Source: Flavobacterium soyae (GTDB lineage: Bacteria; Bacteroidota; Bacteroidia; Flavobacteriales; Flavobacteriaceae). Taken from it: DNA of 64,000 bases. Each line of letters starts with the position of its first letter. Within the stretch, counting starts at the first letter, position 1. The stretch is taken from NCBI RefSeq assembly GCF_021245985.1, contig NZ_JAJQXA010000006.1, forward strand, positions 62,001 to 126,000. The letters are read 5' to 3'. The notes under the pieces are model-generated. The model was not told the origin of the DNA. It searched no databases and saw only the letters and a program-made list of their open reading frames with translations. Below, piece by piece: positions 49,489 through 58,131 of this stretch. A program made the position numbers and the translations under genes.

Positions 49489-50766
49489 ATGTCAAAAATA
49501 GCTACATTAGAAGTAGATGGTAAGAAAATTGAACTTCCGGTAATCACAGGAAGCGAAAATGAATCCGCTATCGATATTAACAAATTACGTGATTTAACAG
49601 GTATTATTACAATTGACCCGGGATATAAAAATTCTGGATCTTGTAAAAGTGAAATCACTTTCTTAGACGGAGAATTAGGAATTTTACGTTACAGAGGATA
49701 TTCAATCGAAGATTTGGCTGAAAAAGCTAGTTTCTTAGAAGTTTCTTATCTTTTGATTTTCGGAGAACTTCCAACCGCTCAAGAATTAGAGCAGTTCGAA
49801 AATGGTATTAAAAAGCATACTTTGGTAAACGAAGAAATGAAAAATATCATTGATGGTTTTCCAAAAACTGCACACCCAATGGGAGTGTTATCTGCTTTGA
49901 CGAGCGCTTTGACAGCATTTAATCCAAAAGCTGTAAATGTTGACAATGAAAAAGAAATGTACGAAGCCATTTGTAAAACAATGGGTAAATTTCTTGTAAT
50001 TGCAACCTGGACTTATAGAAAATCTATGGGTTATCCGTTAAACTATTACGATAATACAACAGGATATGTAGAGAATTTTATGCAATTAATGTTTAAATTG
50101 CCTACAGGACCTTATGCTGTAAATCCAGTTGTTGTAGATGCTTTAGATAAATTATTTATTCTTCATGCAGATCACGAACAAAACTGTTCTACATCTACAG
50201 TAAGAATGGTAGGTTCATCTCATGCGGGACTATTCGCTTCTATTTCTGCAGGAGTTTCTGCTCTTTGGGGACCGCTTCACGGAGGGGCTAACCAGGCTGT
50301 ACTTGAAATGCTTGAAGAAATAAACAAAGACGGTGGAGATACTGATAAATTCTTGGCGAAAGCAAAAGATAAAAATGATCCTTTCCGTTTAATGGGATTT
50401 GGCCACAGAGTTTATAAAAACTTTGATCCAAGAGCAAGAATTATTAAAAAAGCTGCTAAAGAAGTATTAGAGACTTTAGGTGTTGAAGATCCGATTTTAG
50501 AGATTGCTAAAAAATTAGAGTCTGCAGCTCTTGAAGATGATTATTTCAAATCAAGAAATTTATATCCAAACGTTGATTTCTATTCTGGAATTATTTACAG
50601 AGCATTAGGAATTCCAACTGACATGTTTACTGTTATGTTTGCAATTGGCAGGCTTCCGGGATGGATTGCACAATGGAAAGAAATGCGTGAAAATAAAGAA
50701 CCAATTGGAAGGCCAAGACAAATTTATACCGGACATCCTTTAAGAGACTTTAAGTCTAACAAATAA
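49489..50766 (+). CDS. gltA: Citrate synthase, type II
   Basis: 425 residues. It condenses acetyl-CoA and oxaloacetate. The N-terminal beta region (about 1-60) is typical of the hexameric NADH-sensitive type. Catalytic parts: HADHEQNCSTSTVRMVGSSHAG near 225-246, GPLHGGANQAV near 263-273, GHRVYKNFDPRA near 306-317, and the late Asp in YPNVDFYSGI near 361-370. Confidence 0.98.
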   Translation: MSKIATLEVDGKKIELPVITGSENESAIDINKLRDLTGIITIDPGYKNSGSCKSEITFLDGELGILRYRGYSIEDLAEKASFLEVSYLLIFGELPTAQELEQFENGIKKHTLVNEEMKNIIDGFPKTAHPMGVLSALTSALTAFNPKAVNVDNEKEMYEAICKTMGKFLVIATWTYRKSMGYPLNYYDNTTGYVENFMQLMFKLPTGPYAVNPVVVDALDKLFILHADHEQNCSTSTVRMVGSSHAGLFASISAGVSALWGPLHGGANQAVLEMLEEINKDGGDTDKFLAKAKDKNDPFRLMGFGHRVYKNFDPRARIIKKAAKEVLETLGVEDPILEIAKKLESAALEDDYFKSRNLYPNVDFYSGIIYRALGIPTDMFTVMFAIGRLPGWIAQWKEMRENKEPIGRPRQIYTGHPLRDFKSNK

Positions 50767-50774
50767 AAAAAACT

Positions 50775-50804
50775 AAAGCTTTACTTAACTGTAAAGCTTT
50801 TTTT
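50775..50804 (+). terminator. Terminator after gltA
   Basis: AAAGCTTTAC (50775-50784) pairs perfectly with GTAAAGCTTT (50791-50800), then a T-run. The T-run leads directly into the next promoter element. Confidence 0.88.
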
Positions 50805-50811
50805 ATCTTTG
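50804..50811 (+). promoter_or_regulatory. -7 element TATCTTTG overlapping the gltA terminator
   Basis: TATCTTTG, a full consensus match, begins at the end of the terminator T-run, 19 nt before the ATG at 50831. Its -33 region therefore lies inside the terminator stem. Confidence 0.55.
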
Positions 50812-50830
50812 TTCAAAATATAATAAAGTT

Positions 50831-51745
50831 ATGTTGCAATTAAATGTAAAGAACGAAACGTCAAGATTGCGTGCTGTAGTTTTGGGTTCAGCCGTTCATA
50901 ATGGGCCAACTCCTTCATTAGAAGAAGCCTATGATCCTAAATCATTGGAACATATTAAAGCCGGAACATATCCTATTGAAAAAGATATGGTTGCTGAAAT
51001 GGATGCTTTTAATGCTGTTTTTCAGAAGTATAATGTTACTGTTTATCGCCCTGAAATGATTGAAAACTACAATCAGATTTTTGCTAGAGATATAGGATTT
51101 GTAATTGATGATGTTTTCATAAAATCAAATATTTTACCAGATCGTGAACGAGAGTTAGATGCAATTCAGTATGTTATTGATCAAATTGATACAATAAAAG
51201 TTGTACGCCCGCCAGAAGAAGTTCACATTGAAGGTGGCGATGTTATGCTTTGGAATGATCATATTTTTATTGGTACATACAAAGGAAGCGACTACAAAGA
51301 TTATATTACTGCCAGAACAAATATGCATGGTGTAAATTATATTAAAGGATTGTTTCCAAATAAAATTGTGAAAGAATTTGATTTAGTTAAATCGAAATTG
51401 GAGGCTCGTGATAATGCATTGCATTTAGACTGCTGTTTTCAACCAGTTGGAAAAGACAAAGGAATTATTTATAAAAGAGGTTTCCGTGAAGAAGCAGATT
51501 ATTTGTATTTGGTAAATCTTTTCGGAAAGGAAAACTTATTTCATATTGAGAGAGAGGAAATGTACAATATGTTTTCAAATGTATTTTCGATTGATAAAGA
51601 TGTTGTTGTTTCTGAGAAAAATTTTACCCGCTTAAACAATTGGCTTCGGGCAAATGGTTTTACTGTGGAGGAAATTCCGTATGCTGAAATTGCAAAACAA
51701 GAAGGTTTGTTGAGATGTTCAACTTTGCCATTAATTAGAGATTAA
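50831..51745 (+). CDS. Amidinohydrolase/amidinotransferase-family protein (dimethylargininase-like)
   Basis: 304 residues of the pentein fold used by arginine deiminases, dimethylargininases and amidinotransferases. Active-site motifs: FARD at 84-87, HIEGGD at 132-137, a His in ALHLDCCF at 197-203 and the nucleophilic Cys296 in LRCSTLPL. The substrate is a guanidino compound, but arginine, methylarginine or an amidino donor cannot be told apart from motifs alone. A second pentein gene follows at 51837, so the two may act in sequence on arginine and citrulline. Confidence 0.85.
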   Translation: MLQLNVKNETSRLRAVVLGSAVHNGPTPSLEEAYDPKSLEHIKAGTYPIEKDMVAEMDAFNAVFQKYNVTVYRPEMIENYNQIFARDIGFVIDDVFIKSNILPDRERELDAIQYVIDQIDTIKVVRPPEEVHIEGGDVMLWNDHIFIGTYKGSDYKDYITARTNMHGVNYIKGLFPNKIVKEFDLVKSKLEARDNALHLDCCFQPVGKDKGIIYKRGFREEADYLYLVNLFGKENLFHIEREEMYNMFSNVFSIDKDVVVSEKNFTRLNNWLRANGFTVEEIPYAEIAKQEGLLRCSTLPLIRD

Positions 51746-51759
51746 AAAATAGTTTTTGG

Positions 51760-51822
51760 GTTTCAAGTTTCAGGTTTCAAGTTTTTTACAAGACGTGAAA
51801 CCTGAAACTTAAAACTTGAAAC
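51760..51822. repeat. Inverted repeat in the ctlX leader
   Basis: GTTTCAAGTT (51760-51769) and CAGGTTTC (51771-51778) pair with AACTTGAAAC (51813-51822) and GAAACCTG (51797-51804). A hairpin of about 18 bp results, ending 15 nt before the ATG at 51837. It is the same class as the repeats at 2864 and 5676. Confidence 0.7.
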
Positions 51823-51836
51823 AAAAAATATATAAA

Positions 51837-52772
51837 ATGAAACAAACAACAAATGCAATTGTAATGATACGGCCTGTTGCTTTCAGAATGAATGAACAAA
51901 CAGCTGTAAATAATTATTACCAAAAAGTATTAGACGGATTATTGCCAAGTACAGTTAATGCAAAAGCGCAGCAAGAATTTGACACGTTTGTGGAAAAATT
52001 GAGAGCCGTAGGTGTTGATGTTACGGTTATTGAAGACACTTTAGAAACGGATACTCCGGATAGTATTTTTCCAAACAATTGGGTTTCATTTCATGAAAAC
52101 GGAGATGTCGCTCTTTATCCAATGTTTGCAGAGAATCGTCGTTTAGAACGTCGTGAAGATATTTTAGATACTTTAGAAGAAAAAGGTTTTGAAATTTCTA
52201 ATATAATGGATTATACATCTGCAGAAGATGATGGTTATTTTTTAGAAGGAACTGGAAGTTTGCTTTTAGATCGTGCCAATGCAAAAGCGTATTGCGCTTT
52301 ATCGCCTCGTGCCGATGAAGAATTATTTATTGAGTTTTGTGAGGATTTTGATTATGCTCCGGTAATTTTTGAAGCTTTTCAAACAGTTGATGGAGAACGT
52401 AAGTTAATATATCATACAAATGTTATGATGTGCTTAGGTGAAACTTTTGCTGTTATTTGTGCAGATTGTATTGATGATAAAAAAGAAAGAAAAATGGTTC
52501 TTGATAATCTTAAAGATGATAAAAAGGAAATCATCTTAATTACAGAAGATCAGGTAAATAATTTTGCAGGTAATATGTTGGAAGTTCGAGGAACAAATGA
52601 TAAAAAATATATTGTTATGAGTGCATCGGCTCATCAAAGTTTGACTCCGAAACAAATTCAACAATTAGAAAAACATGCCGAGATTTTAAGTTCAAGTTTG
52701 GATACAATTGAAGCTTGTGGTGGTGGAAGCGCAAGATGTATGATGGCTGAAGTATTTTTGCCAAGAAATTAA
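51837..52772 (+). CDS. ctlX: CtlX-like citrulline hydrolase (pentein fold)
   Basis: 311 residues from the ATG at 51837; an in-frame TTG at 51816 lies inside the inverted repeat and is rejected. Motifs: PNNWVSFHENGDVALYPM near 78-95, FLEGTGSLLLDR near 132-143, YHTNVMMCLGE near 194-204, NFAGNMLEV near 242-250 and the nucleophilic Cys301 in ACGGGSARCMMAEVF. CtlX of Francisella uses citrulline. The activity here is inferred from family resemblance. Confidence 0.82.
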   Translation: MKQTTNAIVMIRPVAFRMNEQTAVNNYYQKVLDGLLPSTVNAKAQQEFDTFVEKLRAVGVDVTVIEDTLETDTPDSIFPNNWVSFHENGDVALYPMFAENRRLERREDILDTLEEKGFEISNIMDYTSAEDDGYFLEGTGSLLLDRANAKAYCALSPRADEELFIEFCEDFDYAPVIFEAFQTVDGERKLIYHTNVMMCLGETFAVICADCIDDKKERKMVLDNLKDDKKEIILITEDQVNNFAGNMLEVRGTNDKKYIVMSASAHQSLTPKQIQQLEKHAEILSSSLDTIEACGGGSARCMMAEVFLPRN

Positions 52773-52848
52773 GATTTTTATATAAAGTAAACGGGATAAA
52801 AACTAAATGTTTCTATCCCGTTTCTCTATGCTAAAAGGCAAATTACAT

Positions 52849-53475
52849 TTAAAAATTTCCCTTGATAATATTTACAATTGAACTTACGATATATTGAATT
52901 CCTATAGAAATTACAATAAACCCGACAATCCTTGATATTGCTACAATTCCAGATGCACCTAAAATTCTTGCCAGATAATGCGCGCTTTTTAGAATAACAA
53001 AAATAACTACAGCAATTGTTAAAATTGCAAGACAAGAAAAAATGATTTCCTCCATTTGATGGTGTTCCTGATAAAATGCAATTAGTAAAGAAATAGAACC
53101 TGGTCCAGCAAGCATTGGAATCGCTAGGGGAGTTAAAGCGATATCATTTCTTTGCTGTACTTCGTTTTCTATTTTTTTATTAATTCCTCGTTTTTTATTG
53201 AATTTACCGGAAAGTAATGAAAAACCTGAATTTACAATTACAATTCCACCGGCAATACGAAGAGCATCAATACTAATTCCGAAAAAAGACAGAACATATT
53301 GGCCAATAAAAAAAGAAACCAATAAAATAATACCAACGTTTATGGCAGTCCATAAAGAAATTCTCGAACGCTCTTTTTGAGAGTCATGCTGTGTTAATCC
53401 AACAAAAATGGGAACTGTTCCAATTGGGTTAAGTACTGAAAAAAGTGCGGCAAATAGGTAAATAAATAAATCCAT
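52849..53475 (-). CDS. MarC-family integral membrane protein
   Basis: 208 residues, six transmembrane helices. It starts LFIYLFAALFSVLNPIGTVPIFVGL (about 3-27), with PLAIPMLAGPGSISLLIAF near 117-135, both MarC/UPF0056 signatures. The link to multiple antibiotic resistance was not upheld in E. coli, so the role is unknown. It is a lone gene facing ctlX. Confidence 0.9.
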   Translation of the reverse strand: MDLFIYLFAALFSVLNPIGTVPIFVGLTQHDSQKERSRISLWTAINVGIILLVSFFIGQYVLSFFGISIDALRIAGGIVIVNSGFSLLSGKFNKKRGINKKIENEVQQRNDIALTPLAIPMLAGPGSISLLIAFYQEHHQMEEIIFSCLAILTIAVVIFVILKSAHYLARILGASGIVAISRIVGFIVISIGIQYIVSSIVNIIKGNF

Positions 53476-53599
53476 ATAATATTGGTTAGTGAAGTAAAAA
53501 TAGTCAAATTTTAATATTGCATGTAAATTTATATTACGATATTATTTTTACAGTCAATATTCTAAATCAATAGAATAAATTAAGCTCGTCCTTTTTGAC

Positions 53600-53607
53600 T
53601 ACTTTTG
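53600..53607 (+). promoter_or_regulatory. -7 element TACTTTTG before the CoA-binding gene
   Basis: A full match to TANNTTTG, 17 nt before the ATG at 53625. It contradicts the longer frame starting at TTG 53595. Confidence 0.6.
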
Positions 53608-53624
53608 TGGAATATTCTAAAATA

Positions 53625-53990
53625 ATGAAAAATAAAAAAACATTGTTACTTGGTGCTACCACCAAACCCGATCGTTACGCCTTTAGAGCGATAAATGCAT
53701 TAACACAAAAAGGACATACTGTTCTTGCAATTGGTCAAAATACAGGAGAAGTGGCTGGCGTAAAAATTCACACCAAAGCAGTTCCTGTTAAAAATATAGA
53801 TACGGTAACTTTATATTTAAATCCTAATCGTCAGCGTGATTATTATAATTACATCGTTGAAGCACAGCCTAAAAGAGTAATCTTTAATCCAGGAACTGAA
53901 AATCCTGAATTATATCAATTATTAGAGTTAAATAATATTGAAGTAGAAGTTGCATGTACCTTGGTTTTATTGGCGACGAATCAATATTAG
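53625..53990 (+). CDS. CoA-binding (YccU-like) protein
   Basis: 121 residues from the ATG at 53625. A single Rossmann domain of the CoA_binding_2 type: TLLLGATTKPDRYAFRAINALTQKGH near 5-30, VIFNPGTENPELYQLL near 86-101, and a C-terminal VEVACTLVLL. It may bind CoA or a nucleotide; no activity is known. Confidence 0.85.
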   Translation: MKNKKTLLLGATTKPDRYAFRAINALTQKGHTVLAIGQNTGEVAGVKIHTKAVPVKNIDTVTLYLNPNRQRDYYNYIVEAQPKRVIFNPGTENPELYQLLELNNIEVEVACTLVLLATNQY

Positions 53991-54041
53991 TTTTTTTAGG
54001 AGCTTAGTTCAGCGATCTACTATATCTTTTATAGCCCCGAA

Positions 54042-54088
54042 GTCTTAGGATTGACATAAAAGAATATGAACTCTATTAGTCCCAGGAC
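54042..54088 (+). other. Weak hairpin in the gap before recR
   Basis: GTCTTAGGA (54042-54050) pairs with TCCCAGGAC (54080-54088) with one mismatch and one G-U, around a 29-nt loop. It is the only structure seen in the 184-bp gap. It has no T-run, so it is not an intrinsic terminator. It may be a remnant, a small RNA or chance. Confidence 0.25.
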
Positions 54089-54161
54089 AAACTTAGTAAT
54101 AATGTTTACTTTTAAGTGTTGATTTTAGATGTGTCAAAGCCTGCTATACCATTAAAAGTAT

Positions 54162-54169
54162 TACTTTTG
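54162..54169 (+). promoter_or_regulatory. -7 element TACTTTTG right before recR
   Basis: A full consensus match ends 5 nt before the recR ATG (54175). The normal distance to the transcription start would put it at the A of the ATG, so a leaderless mRNA is predicted. No -33 box was found. Confidence 0.5.
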
Positions 54170-54174
54170 TCGTC

Positions 54175-54795
54175 ATGGAATTTTCATCAAAACTTATTGA
54201 AAAAGCGGTTAACGAGATGTCGCAATTACCAGGAATTGGTAAGCGTACAGCATTGCGTTTAGTTCTTCATTTGCTAAAACAGCCAAAAGAACAAACTGGA
54301 TTTTTATCGCAGGCATTATTAAATATGCGTGAGGATATTAAATTTTGTGAAAATTGCCATAATATTTCAGATACTAAGGTTTGTGAAATTTGTGCAAATA
54401 CTGCCAGAAATCATCAAACGATTTGTGTTGTAGAAGATATTCGCGATGTCATGGCAATTGAAAATACTGGGCAATACAGAGGAATTTATCACGTTTTAGG
54501 AGGTAAAATTTCTCCGATAGAAGGAGTTGGACCAAGTCAGTTAAATATTTCTACTTTAGTTGAGAAAGTAAAATCAGGAAAAGTGATTGAAATTATCTTC
54601 GCCCTGAGTTCTACTATGGAAGGTGATACCACAAATTTTTATATTTATAAACAAATCGCCGATTCAGAAATTATAATTTCTACTATAGCGAGAGGAATCT
54701 CCGTTGGAGATGAATTAGAATATGCAGATGAAATTACACTTGGGAGAAGTATTTTGCATCGTGTTCCGTTCGAAAAAACTTTCAAAAACAATTAA
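54175..54795 (+). CDS. recR: Recombination protein RecR
   Basis: 206 residues. With RecO and RecF it loads RecA at gaps. The helix-hairpin-helix [20 protein letters not shown] lies near 14-33, the four-Cys zinc finger [16 protein letters not shown] at 57-72 and the Toprim domain ([14 protein letters not shown], then [16 protein letters not shown]) after 80. The N-terminal [19 protein letters not shown] is the normal start, so an internal start is unlikely. Confidence 0.98.
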   Translation: MEFSSKLIEKAVNEMSQLPGIGKRTALRLVLHLLKQPKEQTGFLSQALLNMREDIKFCENCHNISDTKVCEICANTARNHQTICVVEDIRDVMAIENTGQYRGIYHVLGGKISPIEGVGPSQLNISTLVEKVKSGKVIEIIFALSSTMEGDTTNFYIYKQIADSEIIISTIARGISVGDELEYADEITLGRSILHRVPFEKTFKNN

Positions 54796-54842
54796 ATGCT
54801 ATCAAATTATATATAGATTTCCTGAAAACTAAAGGAAAAACT

Positions 54843-54850
54843 ATATTTGC
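54843..54850 (+). promoter_or_regulatory. -7 element TATATTTG of the capsule operon
   Basis: A full consensus match, 15 nt before the wza-like ATG (54866), so the leader is only about 10 nt. CTG at 54822-54824, with an 18-nt spacer, might be a poor -33. Confidence 0.6.
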
Positions 54851-54865
54851 GTTAAAATTTTCAAA

Positions 54866-55654
54866 ATGACAAAAAACAGCCTTTATATATTACTGCTGAT
54901 TAGTACATTATTTACGTCTTGTATTCCACTCAATGATCTTGTGTATCTGCAGGATAAAAATACTTCATCAGAGCAAAATAATATTACATCAGTAGAATCT
55001 AAGCCCTATAGATTGCAAGTAAATGATGTTATAAGTATTGATATAAAGGCTATCGATTCTAAATTAGTTTCTATTTTTAATAAAACAGAAAATTCTTCTG
55101 TTGGTAAATCAGAATCGGCCTTATATTTTGATGGATTTACGGTTAATGATCACGGAAATATAAGAATGCCAATTTTAGGAGAGATTAATGTAATAGGTTA
55201 TACATTAGAAGAAGTTCGTATTAAAATAGAAAAAAAATTACTGGAAGAGTATTTTAAAAGTGATGCCAATATTTTTCTTACCGTAAAATTAGCGGGCTTT
55301 AGATATACGATAAACGGAGAGGTTGGAAGTACGGGAACAAAAACATTATTTAAAGAGAATGTAAATATTATGGAGGCTATTGCGAATGCCGGCGATATTA
55401 CTACAGTAGGTAATAGAAAAGCAGTAACTGTGATTCGTCAAACCCCAACAGGCGTTCAAATGAATGAAATAGATCTTACAGATGCCAATGTTATGAAATC
55501 CCCCTATTATTATCTACAGCCAAATGATTATATATATGTTAAGCCCTTAAAGCAAAAAACATGGGGAACTGGTCAAACAGGTATACAGTCTATAGGTACT
55601 GTTATTACCTTGTTGTCATTGGCTACAACAGTTTATTTGATAATCAGAAATTAA
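54866..55654 (+). CDS. Wza-like polysaccharide export lipoprotein
   Basis: 262 residues with a lipobox (LFTSC, Cys about 19). The Poly_export/SLBB layout is seen: YRLQVNDVISIDIKA near 49-63, VNDHGNIRMPILGEINVIG near 92-110, and SLBB-like YTINGEVGSTGTKTL near 150-164. A hydrophobic C-terminus (TVITLLSLATTVYLII) is the membrane-crossing helix. It forms the outer-membrane exit for the polymer together with the Wzc-type partner that follows after 16 nt. Confidence 0.92.
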   Translation: MTKNSLYILLLISTLFTSCIPLNDLVYLQDKNTSSEQNNITSVESKPYRLQVNDVISIDIKAIDSKLVSIFNKTENSSVGKSESALYFDGFTVNDHGNIRMPILGEINVIGYTLEEVRIKIEKKLLEEYFKSDANIFLTVKLAGFRYTINGEVGSTGTKTLFKENVNIMEAIANAGDITTVGNRKAVTVIRQTPTGVQMNEIDLTDANVMKSPYYYLQPNDYIYVKPLKQKTWGTGQTGIQSIGTVITLLSLATTVYLIIRN

Positions 55655-55670
55655 AAAATAATTTATTAAG

Positions 55671-58121
55671 ATGTTAGACGTAAAAGATTTTTCCATTTTT
55701 GAGAATCATTCAAATTTTGATTTTAAAGAGTTTTTATTGAAAATCTTAAGCTATTGGAAATGGTTTCTGGCAAGTTTGATTATAGCTTTTACAATTGCAT
55801 ATCAGGTAAATATTCGAAAAGAAAAAATTTATGGAATGCAGACAATGATTTCTATAAAGGAAGAAAGCAATCCTTTTTTTACATCAAATACAAGTTTGGT
55901 TTTTAATTGGGGTGGAATTTCTGATCAGGTTAATGGAATTTCCACTATATTACAATCCAGATCCCATAATGAATTGGTTGTTGATAAATTACAGTATTAT
56001 ATTGATTATCTTGAACAAGGAAAATACAATTTAATTGATTCCTACGGAGCAGTTCCTTTTTATGTTGATATAGATAAAACAAAAGGGCAGCTCGCAAATA
56101 CTTTAATTAGTATTAAGTTTTTAAGTGAAAGTGAATATCAAATTCAAATACCATTTGAAAGTAATTCAGTTTCGCTAATTACTTACTCTATTAATGCTTA
56201 TAGTAATACTTCTGTACAACCTGTAACATTTATTAAAAAATATAAAGTGGGCGAGCGAGTTTCTCTGCCTTTTTTAAATTGGAAACTACAAATTAATGAT
56301 AATCCCGGATTTTACAAAGGGAAAGAATATTTTGTAAAATTTAATGATTTTAACGGAACTGTTTCTCGTTATAAAGGAATAAGTGTTGATAGTGATAAAA
56401 ATGGCGGATCACTTTTAACTTTAGGAATGCAGGGAACCAATAAAGCCAGAATGGTTGAGTATTTAAATGCAACAGTAAAAATGTTGATAAAGATTCAATT
56501 AGATGGTAAAAATCAGTTTGCAACCAATACAATAAGATTCATAGACAGTACACTTGTTGCTATGGAAGTACAGTTAAAACAAACTGGAAATGAATTGAAA
56601 ACTTTCAGAAAAGGTAAAAATATTTATGAAATTGAAGGAGGCGGTGCTAAGTTTTCAGATAAAATAATGAACTTTGATATTGAAAAAGATCAGGTAACAC
56701 GAAAAATTGCATATTATAATTCTCTAAGATCTTATTTGAATAATAGTGTTGATTATTCAAGATTGCCGGCCCCTTCTGTTGCAGGTATAGAAGATCCCAA
56801 TATTGTTGCAAATGTTTCAAAACTTATTGCTCTTTCAGCGCAAAGATCAGAAATGGCATATGCCGTAAAAAGTGATAAGATTTTTAAAGACTTCGATAAT
56901 CAAATGCAGGCTATAAAAAGTGTATTGTTAGAAAATATAACTTCAGCCAAAGCTTCTTTATTGTATGACTTATCTTTGGTAAATGCAAAGATTGGTCAAG
57001 CCGAAAGTACTGTTAAAAAATTGCCTGAAGAACAGCAAGAATTACTAAAAATTCAAAGGAAATATGATTTAAATGATAACATTTATACAGAGTTTCTTCA
57101 AAAACGAAATGAAGCAGAAATTGTAAAAGCTTCAAATCTGTCGGATATTCATTTTATTGATCCTGCAAAAGACATTGGAGGAGGATTAATAGGGCCAAAA
57201 ACTTCTGCAAATTATATTTTGGCATTGTTTTTAGGAATATTAATTCCTCTAATGTTTGTAATTGTAATTTTCTTTATCAATAATTCAATTCAAAATACAG
57301 AAGATATTAGTAAATTGACCGAAATACCAATAATTGGAGTAATAGGTGTTAATAAAGATGCAATAAGTTTAGCTGTGTTTGATAAGCCAAAGTCGGCGCT
57401 TTCAGAAGCTTTTAGAGGCATTCGTTCTTCATTACAGTTTTTATATAAAAGACAACAGCTTCATGGTTCAAAAACTTTAATGATCACTTCATCTATAAGT
57501 GGCGAAGGAAAGACGTTTTGTTCCATTAATATAGCCACAGTTTTTGCTTTAAGTGAAAAGAAAACAGTTATCGTTGGTTTGGATTTAAGAAAACCAAGAT
57601 TAGCAGATGAATTTTCTTTAACAAATAAACAATTAGGGGTCGTCAATTATTTAATTAAGCAAAACACTTTGGATGAAATTACAAATTCAACACAAATTGC
57701 CAATCTTGATGTAATACTTTCGGGGCCAATTCCTCCAAATCCATCTGAATTAATTCTAAGCGATGCAATGAAAGAATTGATAGATGAATTAAAACAAAAA
57801 TACGATTATATAATTCTTGATACACCGCCGGTTGGTTTAGTTTCTGATGCCTCAGAACTTGTTCAATATGCCGATGTTACTTTATATATTGTAAGGCAGA
57901 ATTATACTAAAAAAGATATGATAACGCTGTTGAACAATAAAATTAAAAGAGGAGAATTAAACAATACAAGTATCGTTTTTAATGGCTTTGAGAATAAAGC
58001 AAAGTATGGAGCTACTTATGGATATGGGTATGGTTATGGAGCTTATTCAAATGGATATCATGAAGAAGAGAAACAAAGAGGGCTTTGGGGCTTGATTTCT
58101 GGTAAATTTAGAAAAAGATAA
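55671..58121 (+). CDS. Wzc-like polysaccharide co-polymerase and BY-kinase
   Basis: 816 residues. An N-terminal Wzz domain has a transmembrane helix near 28-47 and a second near 515-535, with the coiled-coil periplasmic part between. The C-terminal cytoplasmic tyrosine kinase has Walker A ISGEGKTFCS near 608-617, Walker A' VGLDLRKPRL near 633-642 and Walker B IILDTPPVGL near 713-722. The tail has a tyrosine cluster (YGATYGYGYGYGAYSNGY, about 783-800) for autophosphorylation. Full length with kinase fused, as in proteobacterial Wzc. Confidence 0.95.
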   Translation: MLDVKDFSIFENHSNFDFKEFLLKILSYWKWFLASLIIAFTIAYQVNIRKEKIYGMQTMISIKEESNPFFTSNTSLVFNWGGISDQVNGISTILQSRSHNELVVDKLQYYIDYLEQGKYNLIDSYGAVPFYVDIDKTKGQLANTLISIKFLSESEYQIQIPFESNSVSLITYSINAYSNTSVQPVTFIKKYKVGERVSLPFLNWKLQINDNPGFYKGKEYFVKFNDFNGTVSRYKGISVDSDKNGGSLLTLGMQGTNKARMVEYLNATVKMLIKIQLDGKNQFATNTIRFIDSTLVAMEVQLKQTGNELKTFRKGKNIYEIEGGGAKFSDKIMNFDIEKDQVTRKIAYYNSLRSYLNNSVDYSRLPAPSVAGIEDPNIVANVSKLIALSAQRSEMAYAVKSDKIFKDFDNQMQAIKSVLLENITSAKASLLYDLSLVNAKIGQAESTVKKLPEEQQELLKIQRKYDLNDNIYTEFLQKRNEAEIVKASNLSDIHFIDPAKDIGGGLIGPKTSANYILALFLGILIPLMFVIVIFFINNSIQNTEDISKLTEIPIIGVIGVNKDAISLAVFDKPKSALSEAFRGIRSSLQFLYKRQQLHGSKTLMITSSISGEGKTFCSINIATVFALSEKKTVIVGLDLRKPRLADEFSLTNKQLGVVNYLIKQNTLDEITNSTQIANLDVILSGPIPPNPSELILSDAMKELIDELKQKYDYIILDTPPVGLVSDASELVQYADVTLYIVRQNYTKKDMITLLNNKIKRGELNNTSIVFNGFENKAKYGATYGYGYGYGAYSNGYHEEEKQRGLWGLISGKFRKR

Positions 58122-58131
58122 TTTTGAATAA

